This document shows positions 60,322-64,000 of a stretch of DNA of 64,000 bases, in pieces. A program made the translations under genes and the position numbers. The DNA is from Phragmites australis. Its lineage: Eukaryota > Streptophyta > Magnoliopsida > Poales > Poaceae. The notes beneath the pieces are model-generated. The model worked only from the letters and a program-made list of their open reading frames with translations. It was not told the DNA's origin and did no database searches. The DNA lies in assembly GCF_958298935.1 (NCBI RefSeq), contig NC_084922.1, positions 2,606,501 to 2,670,500 on the forward strand, read 5' to 3'. Position 1 is the first letter of the stretch, and the number at the start of each line of letters is the position of its first letter.

Positions 60322-61263
60322 TAGGGATGAAAATGGAACGGGAAAATCCCGTTCCGTCCCGGTGCCGTATCCCTTTTTTTCAGTTCGTTTTCGTTTTTTC
60401 CCGTTCCCATCTATCTCGTTTTCGTTTCGTCCGACTGAGAAAATGTGAAAGTGAAAACGGTAGGGGGGTTTTCTGACCGTTTCCGTCCGTTTTCACCCCT
60501 ACGCTCACTTGTGTCTTTGGTTGAGACTTATCACTTATGTTTATTATATGCTCGAGTATCGAGTTAAGGTTTATGTGGTTCTTTTTTAGAGGGGTACAAA
60601 ACATGACGTACATAACCCACTTACATCACACTCACGCCTAACGCGCGCACACACGTGCATGTCTTAAGCATACACGTTACAGATATATTCTCGCTAAACG
60701 GGCACGTGTGTGCATACCCCTAACTACTAAGGAAAAACCCCCGATGAGGCTCGTGGGTCGATCCTAGGGATCGAACCCACGACTGGCCGTCCCTGTCAGT
60801 CTGCCACTGAGAGCGAACCAACCGAGCTACTGCTCGGTCCTAAAGCTTATATTGTTGTATCTTCGTATCTTGTATTGTTTGAGTGAAATATTGATAAAAA
60901 ATGATATGTCATGTGAATCGAAAAAGCATATGGCATTTTTTTACTTTAATGCGACTTGCTGATTGGATTGGTTCATTAAACTTATTAATTCAGTGTTATC
61001 TGAAGATAATGTTAAACTTATGCATGTTGACATGTCTTGATGGTTCTATAGGTCAGTGTTTCCATTTTGTGTTTTCGAATCCCGACCGATACCGGTATTT
61101 TCCCGATCGGATTGGTTCGTTTTCAACCCTCCGATTATGTCCGACCGTTTTTGTTTTTTCCCATTCCCGTCTATCCCGTTTTCTTTTTCGTCCGACAGAG
61201 AAAATATGAAAGTGAAAACGGTTAGAGAGTTTTCCCGACCGTTCCCGTCCATTTTCATCCCTA
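60322..61263. mobile_element. Ac/Ds-like hAT element, 942 bp, TSD AAGGTGGA
   Basis: Both ends read TAGGGATGAAAATGG pointing inward, the terminus of the maize Ac/Ds group. Perfect 8-bp direct repeats AAGGTGGA lie at 60314-60321 and 61264-61271. Subterminal zones are rich in CCGTTTTC, CGTCCG and CCCGTTCC, and an internal TTGAGACTTATCACTTATGT resembles Ac subterminal sequence. There is no transposase, so it is non-autonomous. It carries a SINE. Confidence 0.88.
60582..60840 (-). mobile_element. tRNA-derived SINE (Au-like) inside the hAT
   Basis: On the minus strand the unit starts GGACCGAGCAGTAGCTC. It has a Pol III A box TAGCTCGGTTGG (60829-60818) and a B box GGTTCGATCC (60777-60768) about 40 bases on, then an unrelated body ending in CCTCTAAAAAAG near 60582. 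Possible imperfect target duplication: AAGGTTTAT at about 60566-60574 and AAAGCTTAT at 60842-60850. It does not fold as a functional tRNA and is far longer than one. Confidence 0.7.
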
Positions 61264-61265
61264 AA

Positions 61266-61330
61266 GGTGGATGGCTCAGTACTGGGGTTAGTAGAAAATC
61301 TTCTGGGAATTCAGTACTGGGTCATCCGCC
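61266..61330. repeat. short hairpin beside the hAT insertion
   Basis: GGTGGATGGCTCAGTACTGG (61266-61285) pairs with CAGTACTGGGTCATCCGCC (61312-61330) with few mismatches and a 26-nt loop. The hAT target duplication overlaps the left arm, so the hairpin predates the insertion. Confidence 0.6.
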
Positions 61331-62794
61331 CTAAAGAAGAAATAGTGGGTGCATGCAACTTAACACCAACGCCCTAAGCGCTGGGACTCAAAACCTCTTA
61401 CATGTGGACCAAAACCATATGAGTCATGGTAAATTCACACTGGGCAACGCCTCTAGAAAAAGACTGAAAAAGCGCTAGACTTGTGGGTAGGAGCGGGAAA
61501 AAGGCTCATGTACACCAACAGATGAGTGGTATATGTCCCAGGTATTCAACTCTCACTCACGCCGCTCATCTCTCCTACGGCAAAAGCAAAATCTAACCAA
61601 GTGAGCTTTTCTCTAACAGTAGGTGCAATGGTAAAGTCTCTCGAGAGCTCGACTACCGGTCATTCTGGGCTCTCTCACAGGTGCCCTTATCTTATGCTGT
61701 GGAGCTTTCTTGATGTGAGTTTCTTCTTTGTAGTTTGAGGTATAGGCTTGTTCTTTTCTAGAATAGATTGTGAGGCATTGATCTTGGCTTTCTCCAACTA
61801 TAGGATAGTGGGTGAGGTGAAAACAGTCTTGTCAAAACTGGTGTAAGCGACTCTCTCAAAGTCTAAACCCAAAGCTAATCCAGCATTATCAGCACACATC
61901 TTGGTCTTGGCCAAGATCAAATATTTTTTGCCCTTGCCTTCTGAGTACTTCTCCATAAGAGAAAGGAGGTAATCATTCTCAGCCATAAGATTTTCAACTT
62001 GCCCTCTAACCTAACTGAGCTTGTCCTTAAGGACCATGCAAGTGGGACACTTTAGCTGTACATCCAAAGAACTCTCAGCACTCTCTAATCTAGATTCTAG
62101 CTCCTTAAGGCACTTGTCTTTTAGTTTAATATTCTTTGCAAGCAAAGGGTAATTCTTGCAAGCATCTAAGAGAGTAGACCTAGAATCCTCAAGGAGCCTC
62201 TTCTCGGTACTCTAAAGTCGACTGGTGACTTGAGCATGCACATTTTAAAGCTCGGCAAGTTCAACCATGACAATCAAACAACTCTCACACTCCTCAACAT
62301 CAGGCATAGACGTAAGCAATGGAAGTTCAGTAAACATAAACTCATACTTAGGCCTAATATCTTTCAACTCACACACAGCTTTCTTAAGTAACATATCATG
62401 GCTAACAAGAGCATCATTCAAGCTATCGAATTAGATGGAAAGCTGGTCATAGGAAGGCAATACCTCGGAAGGATCAAACTCGGGGTCGTTGTTGTTGTCG
62501 CTGTCATCCGCTATGAAGCATAGGCCAGTGAAGTCCTTGGCCTTCTTCTTTCTCTTCACTTGCGGTTTCTCCTCCTCTGAACTCTCCTCCGAGCTTGAAG
62601 AGGTGTCGATGTCGCTGAGGGCCGTTACGAACGCCCTAGGAGCCACCTTGGTCACCTTCTTGGCCATCTTGTCACGATTCTTCTTAAAGAAGGGCTTCTT
62701 GTTCTTCTTCTTATGCTTGTCAGAGTCGTAGTCACGGTCGGTCCTCCCTCTTCTTAAGCTTGGAGCAATCCGCCTTAAAATGAGTGGTATCATC

Positions 62795-64000
62795 TGTAGC
62801 ATCTAGGCCCCTAAGAAAAAGGTAAGGGTTTCGGTGATTAATGACAACCATATCATTGTGACTAACATTTCAGCTTTTAAGAAACAAAGAAAGACTTAAT
62901 TATCAATGGTGACCTTACACTCTTGCCCATTAAAAGAGTTATGTGATGATCAAAGGACCGGAATGTGAAGGATAAGGATCTTCTAGATCTAAGTGTCACA
63001 AGGAGATGAAGGACACTTAGAGTAGTATATGTTCTTTTTATTCTTAGTCTTTTGACCGTACTATAAAGAGGGGTTAAAAGTTATAGCTTTACTTAGGAGA
63101 GTCTAGACATAGTCGATGCACACTTGTGACTTTTCATTACTAAGTTAACCTTAGAAAATCATTGGTTTCGAATCTCGAAGGTAGAACTCAAAATTGCTTT
63201 GAAATAGATAAAATCAGCGAAATTTCAGTTCACCGGATGATCCTCTGATGTCAGAGTGAGTTCACCGGAGTAAATTCCTAAGAGTTCTGACTTGAAAAAT
63301 TGTTGAAGACCACGCCGGATAGTCCGGCGTTCGATAGGCGGAATCACCGGATAAATAGAAAGCCATGAAGTCCAGAACTAATTCTATACACCGGATAGTC
63401 CGGCGTAGCAAAATATGATCACCGGATGAATTTTTACAGAGAGGTTGTAAACTATCATCTGGCCCACTTCAATGCACCGGATGATCCGCTGTAGGCTAGG
63501 ATTAATCACCGGAGTTTTAACGGCTAATGGAACAGTTAACGGCTATTTTGTCAGATGTATTAGCTCTGGATATTCCGGTGTGAAGCGTGTTATTCACACC
63601 GGACCTTCCGGCGTTAAGAAAAAGTTCTGGGTTGTTAGGCAACGGCTAATTTTCGATCCTTAGCCTATAAATACCCACCCATTTGGACCTCTCTCTAACT
63701 CTTGCGACCCTGTAGCAGCTCATACACTTGGTGTGTCATTTAGAAGCAAGAGAGAGAGCACTTGTGTCAATTCTAAGTTCTTAGTTGAGGATTAAGGACT
63801 TCCTTGAGTGCTTGAAGAGTAACAAGTGTGCATCTAGCTGTTGTCTAGGCTTGGTCTTTGTCAAGTGAAGCTTGAGGCTTGTTACTCTTAGTGGTTGGCA
63901 ACACCTAGACGGTCTTGGTGATCGAAGGACTTCTTGGTGAGCTCTTGGAGGAATTGTGGGAGCCTCGGGAAAAGAAGGTATACTTGGTTTGATACCCGCC
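62795..64000 (+). mobile_element. Copia-type LTR running off the window
   Basis: Begins TGTAGCATCTAGGCCCC, shares the GGTGATTAATGACAACC opening with the solo LTR at 56658, and interrupts the minus-strand gag relic exactly at 62794. A dense cluster of CACCGGATGATCCG-type inverted motifs spans about 63230-63620. The plus-sense TATA box at 63666 and the long leader after it set orientation. Its end and any internal region are outside the window. Confidence 0.75.
63666..63673 (+). promoter_or_regulatory. LTR TATA box
   Basis: TATAAATA followed by CCCACCC, about 870 bp into the LTR, at the expected U3/R position for this type. Confidence 0.6.

Larger units (their letters stand above)
58390..62794 (-). 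mobile_element. decayed Maximus/SIRE-like Copia interior
   Basis: On the minus strand 62794-61750 reads as gag: HFKADCSKLKRG (zinc-knuckle end), then a Lys-rich and Ser/Glu-rich stretch (SDIDTSSSSEESSEEEKPQV) and KDFTGLCFIADDSDNNNDPE, then a coiled-coil-like region with stops. About 60300-59830 gives protease/gag-pre-integrase relics in shifted frames (PMKHHEYITF, LSSELWMWHRR). 59830-58390 is A-rich on the plus strand with no frame. Reverse transcriptase and integrase are missing. The right end is cut by an LTR at 62795 and the middle by a hAT element. Confidence 0.65.

Noticed and set aside
60741..60840. tRNA gene on the minus strand
   Set aside because: It has A and B boxes but no acceptor stem and a long unrelated 3' body; it is a SINE head.
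58120..62794. Joining the solo LTR at 56658, the gag relic and the LTR at 62795 into one complete element
   Set aside because: The left LTR has its own perfect TSD, both LTRs are in plus sense and the interior is minus sense, so they are separate insertions.

Overview
This is a stretch of a grass (Poaceae) nuclear genome. Three multi-exon nuclear genes with GT-AG introns can be rebuilt codon by codon, their first exons are GC-rich, and the space between them is packed with grass-type mobile DNA: Copia and Gypsy-type LTRs, an L1-type LINE, Ac/Ds-like hAT, a tRNA-derived SINE, MITEs and long fold-back elements. I cannot name the species. There are no CRISPR arrays or rRNA genes, and the only tRNA-like sequence is the head of a SINE.

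Layout. 1-8 kb: gene debris (lectin-receptor-kinase-like kinase fragment, C-terminus of an LRR receptor-like protein), a short ORF with a TATA box, a poly(A)-tailed retroposon and a MITE. 8.9-12.2 kb: an intact minus-strand gene of six exons (226 aa), mediator-associated-protein-2-like. 13.4-15.5 kb: a plus-strand, seven-exon, half-length copy (256 aa) of the FAD-synthase/PAPS-reductase family. 16.6-19.7 kb: LRR-kinase exon fragments split by a LINE with target-site duplication (TSD), then an orphan membrane-anchor exon. 20.1-26.4 kb: two long fold-back elements (one broken by a solo LTR with TSD), a tandem exon-like duplication and MITEs.

26.7-40.9 kb: the full-length FAD-synthase-family gene (16 exons, 507 aa). 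Its intron 11 holds an 8.2-kb Copia element that starts 8 nt behind the splice donor and itself carries a 3.1-kb solo LTR. 43.75-51.3 kb: the grass orthologue of RUNKEL (10 exons, 1343 aa), a kinase-like plus ARM-repeat cytokinesis protein. 52-64 kb: retrotransposon land, with a Gypsy-type LTR, a solo Copia LTR with TSD, a decayed opposite-strand Copia (Maximus/SIRE-like) interior hit by an Ac/Ds-like element that carries a SINE, and the start of another Copia LTR at the right edge.

The three intact genes are not an obvious pathway. The linked story is a local duplication of the FAD-synthase-family gene, in which one copy keeps both domains and the other keeps only the PP-loop half. Around it, repeated insertion and LTR-LTR deletion has left solo LTRs with perfect 5-bp TSDs. 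All exon joins are read by eye from splice signals and frame; family names come from recognised motifs, not database searches.
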